From Chitinophaga silvisoli (lineage in GTDB: Bacteria > Bacteroidota > Bacteroidia > Chitinophagales > Chitinophagaceae): a DNA stretch of 64,000 nt. The stretch covers positions 496,001 through 560,000 of the forward strand of contig NZ_QTJV01000002.1 of the NCBI RefSeq assembly GCF_003412465.1, read 5' to 3'. Below, piece after piece: positions 43,681 through 55,800 of this stretch (position 1 is its first letter; the number at the start of each line of letters is the position of its first letter). Position numbers and translations under genes: made by a program. The notes beneath the pieces were generated by a model. It was given only the letters and a program-made list of their open reading frames with translations. It had not been told where the DNA came from and did not search any database.

Positions 43681-43712
43681 AATAATGGCCGGTCTTGCAA
43701 CCGGCCATTATT
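43681..43712. terminator. Bidirectional terminator-like hairpin
   Basis: A perfect 13-bp stem (43681-43693 with 43700-43712) with a 6-base loop, between the stops at 43617 (+) and 43778 (-). A-rich on the left and T-rich on the right end. Confidence 0.75.
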
Positions 43713-43777
43713 ATGATGGTCCTCTTATCGATAGGATATGGCTCCCACCCTGTGGTGGGTTTAACCTTCTTTATAGC

Positions 43778-45787
43778 TTATTGCGATAACTGGGTTACAC
43801 GCAACACCTTGAATTCTGTTCTTCTGTTCAGCTGTCTTCCTTCAGGATTATCTTTACCATTCGGCAGCGTATTCGGTGCTATCGGCCTGGATTCACCATA
43901 ACCTTTCGCAATCATGCGGGATGATGGAATACCTCTGCTGATCAGGTAGTCTACACAGGATTGTGCCCTGCGCTGAGACAACTTCATGTTATATTCATCC
44001 TTGCCCTTACTGTCTGTATGGGCACTCATTTCGATGATAATATTCGGATTATCCTGCATAATAGAAACTACTGTATCAAGTACAATCAGTGATTGTGGAC
44101 GCAGGGTTGCTTTATCGAAATCGTAATAGATATCCTTCAGGATAATCGGCTTCCCGATTTCATAACGTTTCAGGCAGATGGAAGGACTTTCCATGGAATC
44201 CACCTTCTCCAGCTGATCTGTATTGATATAGATCGCTTTGGAGAAGTAATTTTCTTTCTCTGCCATGATCTTATAATTCCTCTTCGCCTCTACTTCAAAG
44301 CGATAACGACCTGTTTCATCGAGTGTTACCTGTTGTAGTACTTTTTGCTGAATGGTATCGATCAGGGTGATCTTTGCACCTGACAGAGGCAGATTATTAT
44401 CACAATCCATCACCATTCCATGGATCGATTTGGAAATCCGTTTGATATGGAATAATTCAAGACAGCATACTGATTCCCTGTCGGAGCTGATGTAGCCTCC
44501 ATTCATAGGATGTGACCAGTCAGAAGCCGCATAATAGATATCATCCTTTGGAGAGTTCAGTGGCGCACCCAGGTTTTTAGGCACTGCCCAGCTACTGAAG
44601 TCACCTTCGCTGGAAAAGAAATCCAGTCCACCCAGGCCTACCCGGCCATCAGAGCTGAAGATCAGCATATGCCTGTCGCCGTCATAGAATGGAGCCTGCT
44701 CTTCATCGCGGGTATTGATCCCAGTACCCATATTTCTTGCAGCACCGGGGGTATTCTTATCCAGCATACTATACCAAAGGTCATTCTTACCCATACCACC
44801 GGGTCTGTTGGATGCAAACAACAGGTATTTTCCATCAGCAGTTACAAAAGGCTGCATGGAGCTATAGCCATCCACGTTTACATTTGGTCCTAATGGCTTT
44901 GGTTCCGACCAGTCATTGCCACTACGGGTGCTCACATAGATAGCGGCTGCTTTTACCCCGTTTTTATTCGTCCAGCGGGTCAGGAAGATAGAATTACCAT
45001 CAGGTGTGATGGCTGATACTCCCTGATCCACACCTTTTACTTCAGGTATGGCCAGGGGGCGACTGTTGCTGAAAGCCGCATCTTTTCCATCGGCCTGAAA
45101 TAAGCTGTTGATATAAGGGTTTTCCTTCTTCTTTTTTTCCAGTACAGTAGTATCCGGGCGGGAAGAGGTATACAATAGAAGGTTCTTTCCCAGCAGGGCA
45201 GGTGCATAGTTGGCACCCCCTACGTTTACATCGCCATTCAGTTTCGTCACGATATAACCGGGTGTACGGCTGGCTTCGGAGATCGCAAATTCGCAGCTTG
45301 CGATTTCCAGTGCTACACGCGATGTGATATCATCTACCTTGGTATACTTGTCCTTAAACTGTTTGAACTGGTCAATGGCTTCCGGATATTTACCATTTGC
45401 GCGCAGGCATACTCCATACCAGAAGCGGGCCAGCGGGAATAAGTCCGGGTTATTATAGCTCACTACTTCTTCATAATACTTCTCTGCATTGCCGAAGTCA
45501 TTGTACATGCGGTAAGATTCTGCGAGTCTGTATTTTACAGTTTCATAATCTTTGACCTTACCTGTTTCTTTTCCTTTGGATCCTGGCTGATAGGGCAGGA
45601 TTTCATTGGGGTTTATCTTAAATGTTCCCAGTGCCCGCTGGTAATATTGGGCAGCAGAATAATAGTCTTTAGCTTCATAATACACATCGCCTGTCCGCTT
45701 ATAATCGTAAACGTACTGTGCCTGTAAAGAGTTAACCACAAATAAGCAGCAAACGATGGCCAGCCAATAGTGTGAATTTTTTTTCAT
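43778..45787 (-). CDS. PorE-like OmpA family protein of the type IX system
   Basis: A 669-residue outer-membrane-associated protein. Order: signal peptide; TPR-like segment (residues 25-165: YEAKDYYSAAQYYQRALG); PD40/WD40-like beta-propeller (about 205-440); carboxypeptidase-like beta domain (about 455-530); OmpA peptidoglycan-binding domain (from LKDIYYDFDKATLRPQSL; SAHTDSKG; NRRTEFKVL). This matches PorE in type IX secretion. It is directly after PorP/SprF (16 bases). Confidence 0.88.
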   Translation of the reverse strand: MKKNSHYWLAIVCCLFVVNSLQAQYVYDYKRTGDVYYEAKDYYSAAQYYQRALGTFKINPNEILPYQPGSKGKETGKVKDYETVKYRLAESYRMYNDFGNAEKYYEEVVSYNNPDLFPLARFWYGVCLRANGKYPEAIDQFKQFKDKYTKVDDITSRVALEIASCEFAISEASRTPGYIVTKLNGDVNVGGANYAPALLGKNLLLYTSSRPDTTVLEKKKKENPYINSLFQADGKDAAFSNSRPLAIPEVKGVDQGVSAITPDGNSIFLTRWTNKNGVKAAAIYVSTRSGNDWSEPKPLGPNVNVDGYSSMQPFVTADGKYLLFASNRPGGMGKNDLWYSMLDKNTPGAARNMGTGINTRDEEQAPFYDGDRHMLIFSSDGRVGLGGLDFFSSEGDFSSWAVPKNLGAPLNSPKDDIYYAASDWSHPMNGGYISSDRESVCCLELFHIKRISKSIHGMVMDCDNNLPLSGAKITLIDTIQQKVLQQVTLDETGRYRFEVEAKRNYKIMAEKENYFSKAIYINTDQLEKVDSMESPSICLKRYEIGKPIILKDIYYDFDKATLRPQSLIVLDTVVSIMQDNPNIIIEMSAHTDSKGKDEYNMKLSQRRAQSCVDYLISRGIPSSRMIAKGYGESRPIAPNTLPNGKDNPEGRQLNRRTEFKVLRVTQLSQ

Positions 45788-45803
45788 CCGTTATTTTTTT
45801 GTT

Positions 45804-46814
45804 TTACAACCGTGGGCATATGAAGTATTCCTCTCCATACACTTTTTTCTTACGGCTGATGAAAGACAGGGAGATTTCGAAACTGTTGCTGCCATTGACC
45901 AGCCTTCTCAGGTTGGAGGCGTTTACATCATAACTCAGGCCCAGTACAAAATTTTTGAAGTGGAAACCGGCAAATGGAATCGCGGAATCATTCCAGCGAT
46001 AGTTACCACCTATCAGGAAATCAAAGTCTTCATTTACCAGGAATGATCCGTATACTCCTGCTACTATTTCCTCAGCATTACCCTGTCTCATGTACATACC
46101 ATTTGGAGTAAAGCTCAGCAGGTCATTCACCTTGATACGGCTACCACCCTGTAACAGGTAACGGACAGGTAGTTTCCTGTTAGCTCCTGTCACGAAAGGA
46201 TCTACCGGCTGTGTAAGGTGCCCGGCAGAAAAACCTACAAACGGGTTGAGCTGGTGGTTGGGGTTACCATCAAAGAACATGGCACCTGCGGCAGCATCAA
46301 AAACATTGGAGGAGGTAGTATTGATATTTTCTCCACTTGATTTTGAAGGGTCAAAGCCGATTACCGGATCGTACTGGCTGCCCAGCTGCCATTTGGAAGG
46401 ATCGATACGGCGGTTGATCATACCGGCCTGCACGCCGAATACCAGCTGACTGGTACCAGTAGCACCAAAACGAACACCTCTGTAGGAGAAGCTGGCCATA
46501 CCATTGAAGTAATTGTAACCTGCGTCACCTGCTTTCATGTTGGTCACATTGATACCGATCCCTACATTGTTTGCGGCTGCCGCATCGAATGAGAAGCCCA
46601 TAGTAGAAAAGGGTTTACCAATATTCACCCATTGGTTACGATAATTGGCGGAGGCCCTGTAGTCTCCGTCAATTACACCTGTCAATGCAGGATTCAGCCA
46701 CAACGGATAGGCATAGTATTGAGAAAAATGGGGGTCAACCTGCGCCCTGGTAAGTCCCGGCAGGAACGCTGCAGCCGCCATTAATAGAATAGCGAGTATA
46801 TTCTTATTCTTCAT
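45804..46814 (-). CDS. PorP/SprF family type IX secretion membrane protein
   Basis: A 336-residue outer-membrane protein with the PorP/SprF signature QVDPHFSQYYAYPLWLNPALTG after its signal peptide. In Flavobacterium SprF is needed to secrete or attach the giant adhesin SprB. Here it lies 70 bases downstream of a giant adhesin gene and 16 upstream of a PorE-like gene, so this PorP copy probably serves that one adhesin. Confidence 0.92.
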   Translation of the reverse strand: MKNKNILAILLMAAAAFLPGLTRAQVDPHFSQYYAYPLWLNPALTGVIDGDYRASANYRNQWVNIGKPFSTMGFSFDAAAANNVGIGINVTNMKAGDAGYNYFNGMASFSYRGVRFGATGTSQLVFGVQAGMINRRIDPSKWQLGSQYDPVIGFDPSKSSGENINTTSSNVFDAAAGAMFFDGNPNHQLNPFVGFSAGHLTQPVDPFVTGANRKLPVRYLLQGGSRIKVNDLLSFTPNGMYMRQGNAEEIVAGVYGSFLVNEDFDFLIGGNYRWNDSAIPFAGFHFKNFVLGLSYDVNASNLRRLVNGSNSFEISLSFISRKKKVYGEEYFICPRL

Positions 46815-46844
46815 GGGAAGAGGTTTATCATTTTGATATTAATA

Positions 46845-46873
46845 ACCGGGATAGTGATTGTCACTATCCCGGT
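46845..46873 (-). terminator. Hairpin between adhesin and PorP/SprF
   Basis: A perfect 13-bp stem (46845-46857 with 46861-46873) around a 3-base loop, in the 70-base gap. T-content after it is low on the minus strand, so it may attenuate, not end, transcription. Confidence 0.6.
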
Positions 46874-46884
46874 AGCTGTATTAG

Positions 46885-49800
46885 TTATCGTACAATGGTT
46901 ACGGTACCCTTCCTGTTAACAACAGTACCATCCTGCAGGGTAGCTTTCAGTATATAGATGTATACACCTACCGGCTGCTGTGTGCCACTCATGGTACCAT
47001 CCCATCCTCTTGTCTGATCTTTCGTTTCGAAGACCAGCTGACCATACTGGTTATAGTAAGTCATTACAATAGATTTGATGGTATTGCCATACACATAGTG
47101 GATATCATTGAAGCCATCGCCATTCGGTGTGAACACGTTTGGAACAAAGACCTTGTTGCCTTGTGGGTTCTTCGATTCACCGGTTACGGCATTGGAGAGA
47201 CCACTTGTTTCGCAGCTTTCGCTACCCAGTGCTCTTACCTGTATGGTCACAGGCTGACCAGGAGTGAGGCCATAGACGGTATGCGTAGTACCTGTGCTGC
47301 CGGAGCTTGGAGCAGTGAAGTTCGCACCATTGTTCGTAGTCACTTCATAGCCCGTTGCACCTGCTACAGGATCCCATGTGAATGTTATGGCATTGGTAGT
47401 AGTGAGTGCTGTATCTACACTTACTATCGGTGCATCCAGTGGTTCCAGTATCGTTACTGTAGCTGCTACTCTTGTACCACTTGAACAACCACCGGCAGAA
47501 GCTACTTCTACATAGTAAGTCGTGGTAGCTGTGAGCGCCGGAGTAGTGAACGAAGCTCCTGTTGATACAGCTGTACCGCCCGTAGCTGTTGTATACCAGC
47601 TGAAGCTTGCACCAGCAGTAGTGGATGTAGCTGTCAGTGTTGCGGAATTGTTTGGACAGATGCCTGCTTCATTGCCTGTCACCACAGCATTGTTACCCGG
47701 TGTACCAATTGATACTGTTACGGCTGTACGGGTATTGCTTGCGCAACCATTCGGATTCTGCGCTTCCACATAATACATGGTAGTACCTGTGATAGCAGGA
47801 GTGGTGAAGGTAGCACCTGTGCCGGCTGCTGTACCACCAGTGTTAGTAGTAAACCACTGATAGGTGAGCGCTGCATTTGGATTTTGTACCTGCAGTGTTG
47901 CACTGGAACTTGCGCAGGTTACGACTGCTGCATTGACTACTACAGGAGCAGCAGGTGTCGCATTGACTGTAACAGGAACTGAAGTGCGGCTTACGCTTAC
48001 ACAACCACCGGTAGCTGCTTCCACATAGTAAACTGTATTAGCAGTGAGTGCCGGTGTAGTGAAGTTTACACCTGTGAATACGGGTGTACCACCACTTGCA
48101 GTTGTGTACCATTTATAAGAGTAACCTGAAACCGGGTTGGTCACGGAGAGGACTACAGTATTGCCGGAGCAGACTGCGGCACCAGTTGTTGCCACCGGAG
48201 CATCGATCGTATTGGTGATAGTTACCGTTACACCTCTGCGTGCCTGGCTGCTACAACCTGAGCTGTTCAGCGCTTCTACGTAGTAAGTAGTATTGGTGCT
48301 GAGGGCAGCCGTTGTATAATCAGGACCTGTAGAGAGCAGGTTACCACCAGCCGGTGCATCGTACCAGCGATAGGTGAGTGCTGCATCAGGGTTCAGTACG
48401 GAGAGGGTCGCAGTACCGCCTACACATTTTGTTACATTAGCAGATACGACATCAGGAGTGGTAGCAGAATTATCCACTACGATGCTGCCTGCTGTGCGGG
48501 TAGTGCTTACACAGGTTGTACCGATCAGCGTTTGTACATAGAAGGTCGCATTTGCGGTCACTGCTGTCACGGTGTAAACAGGGCCGGTGAATACCAGGGT
48601 ACCGCCATTGGCAGCATCGTACCATTGGTAAGTGGCACCTGTTTGCGGATTCAGTACAGACAATGTACCGTCGTTGCCAGCACATACTTTCACGCTACCT
48701 GATACCAGGGTTGGTGCATCAGGTGAGGTGCCGACTGTAACTGTAGCACTTACTCTTGCGCTGCTGCTGCCACAACCGGAAGTTGTATTCACAGCTTCTA
48801 CATAATAAGTGGTAGTTGCAGTCAGTGCTGGTGTGGTGAAGGTAGGTCCTGTGAATACAGGCGTACCACCAGTTGCTGTTGTATACCAGTTATAATCTAC
48901 CCCGGTAGTAGTTGAGGTCACCCGCAGGATTGCGGTGGTACCGGAGCAGGTAGTGATATTATTTGATTCCAGTGTCGGAGTCGGTGCCGGAGTTGCTACG
49001 AGCACGCTCACTCTTGCTCTTACGGCACTACTGCAGCTGCCATTGGTAGCTTCTACATAGAAGTCAGTGTCAGTATTGATGACAGGCGTAGTAAACGTAG
49101 CACCTGTACCCAGTGATGTGCCACCAGTTGCAGTGCTGTACCAGCGATAAGTAAATGCCCCATTCGGGTTCTGTACAGAGAGCTGAGTGGTGCTACCCTG
49201 ACATACGCTTACTGAAGCTGCACTCACTGCCGGTGTACCTGGAGATACGACAGCTACTACGCTGGCTTTTGTACGACCGCCGGTGTTTACACAACCACTG
49301 GTATTTACAGCTTCTACATAGTAGTCAGCGCTGGCTGTTACATTCCTGATGGTGATAGTAGTACCTGAACCAATCAGGGAACCTGCCGTAGCAGCATCAT
49401 ACCACTGGTAGGTGACACCGCTTTGTGGTGTGGATACAGACAATATTGCATCCTGACCTGTACATACATTGATGCTGGCGGCGCTTACTACCGGTTGAAC
49501 CGGATTCAGTGCCACATTAGCTGTAGCTGCTACTCTGGCTGTACCTGCTGTACAACCGGAGGCTGTGTTCACAGCTTCTACATAGTATACTGTAGATGTA
49601 TTCAGTGCAGCTGTTGTATAAGATGCCCCTGTGAATACCGGTGTACCACCTGTGAGAGTCGTGTACCATTTATAAGTAATACCAGTAGTGCTGGATGTAA
49701 CCTTGAATGTTGCCTGCTGGCCTGCGCAAATATTTACATTATTTGCCTGCAGGGTTGGTGTTGGAGCACCTGCACCAACAGTTACAGTTGCCTTAACTCT

Positions 49801-52800
49801 TGTAGCGAGCGTACAGCTGCTGTTGCTGGTTTCTACATAGAAGGCAGTATCTGCAGTCAGTGCATTAGTCACGTAAGTAGTGCCGGTGAACAGCAGTGTA
49901 CCACCTACAGGCGCGCTATACCACTTAGTGGTGATATTGGACCCTGTGACGGTAGCAGTGAGAGTAGCAGTATTGCCGGAACAGATATTTGCATTGTTTA
50001 CAGTAGGTGCGGTCAGTGCCGGTACTACATTGACAGCTACAGATACTCTGTTAGGATTCGCACAACCATTGGATGTACGTACTGCCTGTGCATAATAAAT
50101 AGTATTTGCAGTCAATACCGGCGTGGTGAAGGAAGGACCATCGCCCACCTTGGTACCAGCGGCATTGTACCATTCTATAGATGCAACAGCGCTGGCTGTA
50201 GCAGTGAGGGTAGCGGTTGTACCACTACAGATAGTTGTGCTTCTCACAGCTACTACCGGAGCAGATACCTGGCGGGAAGCATAGTAAACGCGGAGGTTTA
50301 CAAGGGCGGAGATCACACCACCTCTCAGTTTAACCTGTACGCGGTCGTAAGTAGCACCAGGCGCGAAGGCTACGGTGAACTTATTACTGCCACTCAGTAA
50401 GGATACTTTCAGGTTACTGCTGTTGAGCAGGAGGGCATCATTATTTGCAGTAGCACCATTGAAGCTGGATACTTCAATTGCGCCCAGTAATGAAGCGTCC
50501 AATACCTGTGCAGGCAATTCCAGAACCAGTCTTACGCTATCACCTGCGGCAGCAGCGTTCGGGAAGATGAGGGATTGCTGTACACTTCCGCTACCGGCAG
50601 CCAGTGGTACTGACAGCAGGGAGAAGTTATCAGTATTTGCATCTGTTGTATTGGCTGCATCCTGTACAGAACACAGTACGCAAACAGCAGTAGTGCTATT
50701 GATTTGTGCATTTGCAAAGTCACACGTAGTATTTGGTACAACCGTTACAGTGAGTGGAACCGCAGTACGCTGACTACCACAGGTAGCAGAATCTGCTACG
50801 GCCTCTACGTAATAAGTGATATCACTCGTAAGTGCCGGTGTAGTGAATACATTGCCTGTGAATACAGGTGTACCACCCGCGGCATCTGTATACCAGTTGT
50901 AAGTAACACCTGTAGCAGCAGGAGTGACTGTCAGCGTTGCTGTCTGACCAGATACTACCTGACCACCTGCCGGCGATACATTTACAGTTGGTGCTGCAGG
51001 AATTGCATTCACCTTTACAGTCGCCGCAGTCCTTGTAGCGCTTGCGCAGATACCTGCTGCCGCTTCTACATAGTAAGTAGTAGTCGTGTTCAGTACCGGC
51101 GTAGTGAAGGTAGCACCTTCAAATACAGGGGTTCCACCAGTTGGAGTAGTATACCAGCGGAATACTACGCCATTCGTAGCAGCAGAAGCTACCAGTTGTA
51201 CAGAGCTACCAGCACATACTTCGGCAGTACCAGGTGTTACGGTTACTAAGGCTGGTTGTGTGATGACATTGGCAGTCACCATGGTACGGGTAGTGTTGGA
51301 ACAACCCGCAGCATTGGAAGCTTCTACATAATATACAGTAGTTGTGCTTAAAGCAGGAGTAGTAAATGAATTACCTGTGAAGATTGCTGTGCCACCTGAC
51401 AATGCGGTATACCAGCGATAGGTTACACCTGTAGCAGGTTTCACATTGAAGGTTGCAGTACTGCCACTACATACGGTGATGCTGGTTGTATCCAGTGCCG
51501 GTGCATCCGGTACAGGATCTACTACTGCGGTAACAGGCACCCTGACAGGATTAGGACAAGTCAGGCTTGTTTTCACAGCCTCTACATAATAAGTAGTGGT
51601 AGTGTTCAGTGCCGGGGTTTGATAGCTGGTACCAGTGAAGATGGATGTACCACCTACAGCGGTTGTATACCAGCGGAAGCTGACGTTGGACGGGCCTGTT
51701 GCCAGCAGGGTAGCACGGTTACCAGCACAAACTGTATCTCCGCTTACTACCGGCAGACCAACCAGGCGGCTGGCGTAGTGAATGTTCACTGCACTCAGTG
51801 CGGTAGCCAGACCTGAGTTCAGGCGTACTACGATCCTGTCGAAGAGACCTTTAGGTTTGAAGCCAACAAGTGCTTGTGAGTTGCCGCCGAGCAGACTCAC
51901 ATTTACGCCTGCAGCATTCAGTGCTACAAAGTCATTGTTGGAAGTAGTGCCATTGTAAGAGCCTACCTGTATAGTTCCCAGCAGACCTACATCTGCCAGA
52001 GAGCTGGAGAAAGACAGCCTGATCTGAACGCTGTCATTCAGTTCGCTCACCTGCGGGAAGATCAGGGTTTGCTGTACATAACCACCTGTGAGACCCAGGA
52101 TCACATGCAGCGTGGAGCTGCTGCTGGTGCTGTTGTCTACTGACAGGGCTGGATTTTCTACATAGCAACCTATGCAGATGCCATTTGCATTGTTGGTTTC
52201 TGATGTTGCGGCATCGCAGGGAATATCATTATTACCCGGTATTACGGTAGCGGTTACCGATACACGGGATGCGCTCTTACAACCGGCAGCATTCACTGCT
52301 TCTACGGTGTAGGTGGCAGTGGCCGTGAGGGTACCGGTGTTGAATACGGCACCGGTGAAGATAGAATCGCCGGCAGCGTTATACCATTTATAAATCAGAT
52401 TAGTTCCGGTAGCATGAGCGGTGAAAGTAGCGCTCTGACCACTGCTGATGGAAGTACCCATCGGCGTAACAGTGAGTCCTGTCGGTACTGCATTCACCGT
52501 CACAGCTACACGGGTCCTTGTTGTGCTGATACAACCGTTATTGTCTGCTTCTACATAAAAAGCAGTATCGGCTGTCAGTGCATTCGTTGTGTAGTCTGGA
52601 GTAGATGCCAGCAGGGTGCCTCCGGTAGCAGCAGTATACCAGCGGAAAGTAGCTCCCGCAGGTGCGGTTGCCAGCAGGGTTACCTTATCCCCGGCGCAGA
52701 TGCTCCTGGCAGCAGCAGTTGGTGCTACAGGTGTATTACCTACACTGACCATCACGGGCACCCTTGTTGGGTTTGCACAACCAAAGCGGCTGGCTTCTGC

Positions 52801-55800
52801 ATAATAGGTAACTGATGCATTGAGAGCAGCAGTTCTAAATGTATCGCCGGTAGCAACCGCTGTACCGCCTATAGCGCTGGTGAACCAGGCAATGTCAGCA
52901 TCATTGGTAGTTGTGGCTACGAGGGTAGCGGCATTGCCACTACATACATTGGCAGCTGATGCAGTTACATCAGGTCGTGGGGTAACGACTGCTGCGAAGT
53001 ATACATTCACAGAGGTGAGTGCAGTGAGCAGACCATTAATGCTTACCAACACACCATTGAAGGTTTTGGTGGCAGGTATAGTTACCCTGAACTTATTGCT
53101 GGTGTTCAGCAGGGTGAGGCGGACAGGAGCATCGGAGAGATAACGACCATCGCCATTGGCAGTAGCGCCATTATATGTTTCTACCCTGATACCGCCCAGC
53201 AATGTTACATCCGCTACTTTGCCAGGTACTTCCAGATCCAGCGTAATACTGTCGCCGGCAGGGTAAGTATTATTATACCTCAGCAGCTGACCGATATAAC
53301 CGGCAGCATTTAAGGTAGCATTGATAGTAGATGCAGAGTTTGCGTTCTGATCTACTGCCAGTGCAGGATTGCTCACAGAGCACAACAGACATACACCGCT
53401 GATAATAGGACTTTGCTGCGAGGTAGCATAGCTACAAGGTGTTGGCTCTGTAGGCAGGTTGATATCTACCCTTACAGCTGTACGGGTAGCGCTGGTACAA
53501 CTATTCACCGGATCCCGTACTTCCACATAGTAGATAGCTGCTGCCGTAAGAGCAGCAGTTGTATACGTAGTGGAATTAGCCTTCAGCAGGTTACCGCCTG
53601 CCGGTGCATCGTACCAATTATATTGATATGCCGGGTTTGGACTTAATACCGAGAAGGTGGCAGTCTGACCGGAATTGATAGTTTGTGTAGCCGGGTTTAC
53701 CAATGGCTGTGGCAGACCTACCATTACATACACGGCTTTGCGCACAGGGTTTGCACAACCACTGCTGGACACGCCTTCTACATAATAGATCGCATTGGTA
53801 GTAGGTGTTACCGTGTAAGTAGCACCGGTAGACAGGGCTGTACCACCTGTAGGCTGACTATACCAGCGGAAAGTAGTACCAGGGCCAGTAGCTCTGAGTG
53901 TAGCAGGAGAACCTGCACATGCATATACCGTATCTTTTTCAACGGTTGGTGTACCTGCAAAAATCTGTGCTGAATATACTTTCAGGGCAGTGAGGGCTGT
54001 AGCCAGACCATTCAGCCTGATATTCACCCTATCATATGCAGCACCTGGAGCGAAAGTGTAGATCAGGTCGCGGTTGCCATTCAGCAATTGCAGGTTTAGG
54101 GTGCCACTATTCAGCGTTACCGCATCATTATTAGCTGTGGCACCGTTAGAAGAGGAAATCTGGATACCAGCCAGTGCACTCAGATCTGCCAGACCTGTAG
54201 TGAAGCCCAGCCTGATCCTTACACTATCTCCTTTCACACCGGGTGCAGGGAAAATCAGGGATTGCTGTACATAGGAACCTACCCCCAGGATAGTGTGAAT
54301 TACAGATGCAGTAGCAGTACTATTGTCCACAGCAGAATCCTGTTTCTCTACGTAACAACCTACGCAGATGCCGCTGGTAGTAGAGATCTGGGAGCTGGCA
54401 CCGCCACAATCTATATCACCTACAGGAGCTGGTCCGCCAGTACCATTCAGGGTAATAGCCACTGGTGTACGCAGGCTCTTACAGCTTGCATCGCCCAGGG
54501 ATACTGCTTCTACATAATAGGTAACATTGGCAGTAACTGGAGGTGTAGTAAACTGAGATCCTACATATGCAGGTGTACCGCCGGCAGGCACTGTATACCA
54601 GTTGTACTGATAAGCGGCATTTGGCGATACTACATTGAAGGTGGGAGTAGCGCCTTCTGCTACGGTAGCAGTAGATGGCGTTACGTTTACACCTGGCAAA
54701 CCTACTTTTACAGCTACTGGTGTGCGTTTTTCACTACCACAACTATCTGCACCTACGGCTGCCACGAAGTAAGTAGTGTCTTTGGTGACCGCTGGCGTAG
54801 TGAATGTAGTGCCATAACCAACAGGGGCACCTCCTGTGTAGGAGGTATACCACCGGTAGTTATAGCCGGTAGGACCTACAGCAGTTAATGTAGCGGCAGT
54901 ACCGCTACAAGCATATACAGTTGGTGCTGACACCTGAGCGATCGGGGTCACCACCTGTGCATAATAAAGATTGTAAGAAGCGAGGGCTGCCAGTAAACCA
55001 TTGATGCGAATTTCGACGCGATCGAAATCTTTTGTAGCCACAAAGGTATAGGCCGATTGTTGTGCACCATTTAACAGGCGTACACTGAGCAGGGCAGGAT
55101 TCAATGCTACCATATCTGCATCTGCAGGGCGTGCACCATTGCCGGTACCTGCGCTTAATCCGGCAAGCAGCGTAGCATCCAGCAGGCCTGTGGTAGTACC
55201 AAGACCAATGCGGATAGAGTCACCTGCCTTTCCCGAATGAGGGAATACCAGATCCTGATAAATGACTGCACCCAGGCCAACATTGATACGGAGATTGGAA
55301 GCTGTGGTCGGGGATGCATCTACTGCATTGGCAGCATCCGTTACACCACAAAGGAGACAGAGTAAGCCTGTCACTCCGTTATTCTGAGTAGTGGCGCCGC
55401 TACAACTCAGGGGACCATTGCCGGTAGTATCTGTTACATCTACAGTAACAGCAGTTCGCCCGATACTGATTAATCCATCAGTAGGAGAAACTGCTTCGAC
55501 ATAATAGGTCTTGTCAGCATACAGGATCGGTGTTGTGAAAGAGCTTCCTGTGCTTACAGGTGCACCGCCGGTAGGTACATCGTACCAGTTGAAGATCGCA
55601 TTTGGAATGGACGGGATACTGGCATTGAGTGTAGCGGTCTGACCGGCATTGATGTTCGCAGGGCTTGGGGTGACCGTTACCGGTATCATTGCCGCTGCTT
55701 CATAAATATATAATGAGTTATCAGCCGCCACGAGGCTGCTGAGGTCTATTGTTGCTGCATCGAAATCCTTTGTTACAGGGATTGCAATACGCACCTTAGA

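Noticed and set aside
49423..50400. Cys/Tyr/Ser-rich open frame of 325 codons on the plus strand inside the adhesin
   Set aside because: Its cysteine-rich appearance is the reverse complement of repeated Ig codons. It follows repeat periodicity and is not an independent gene.
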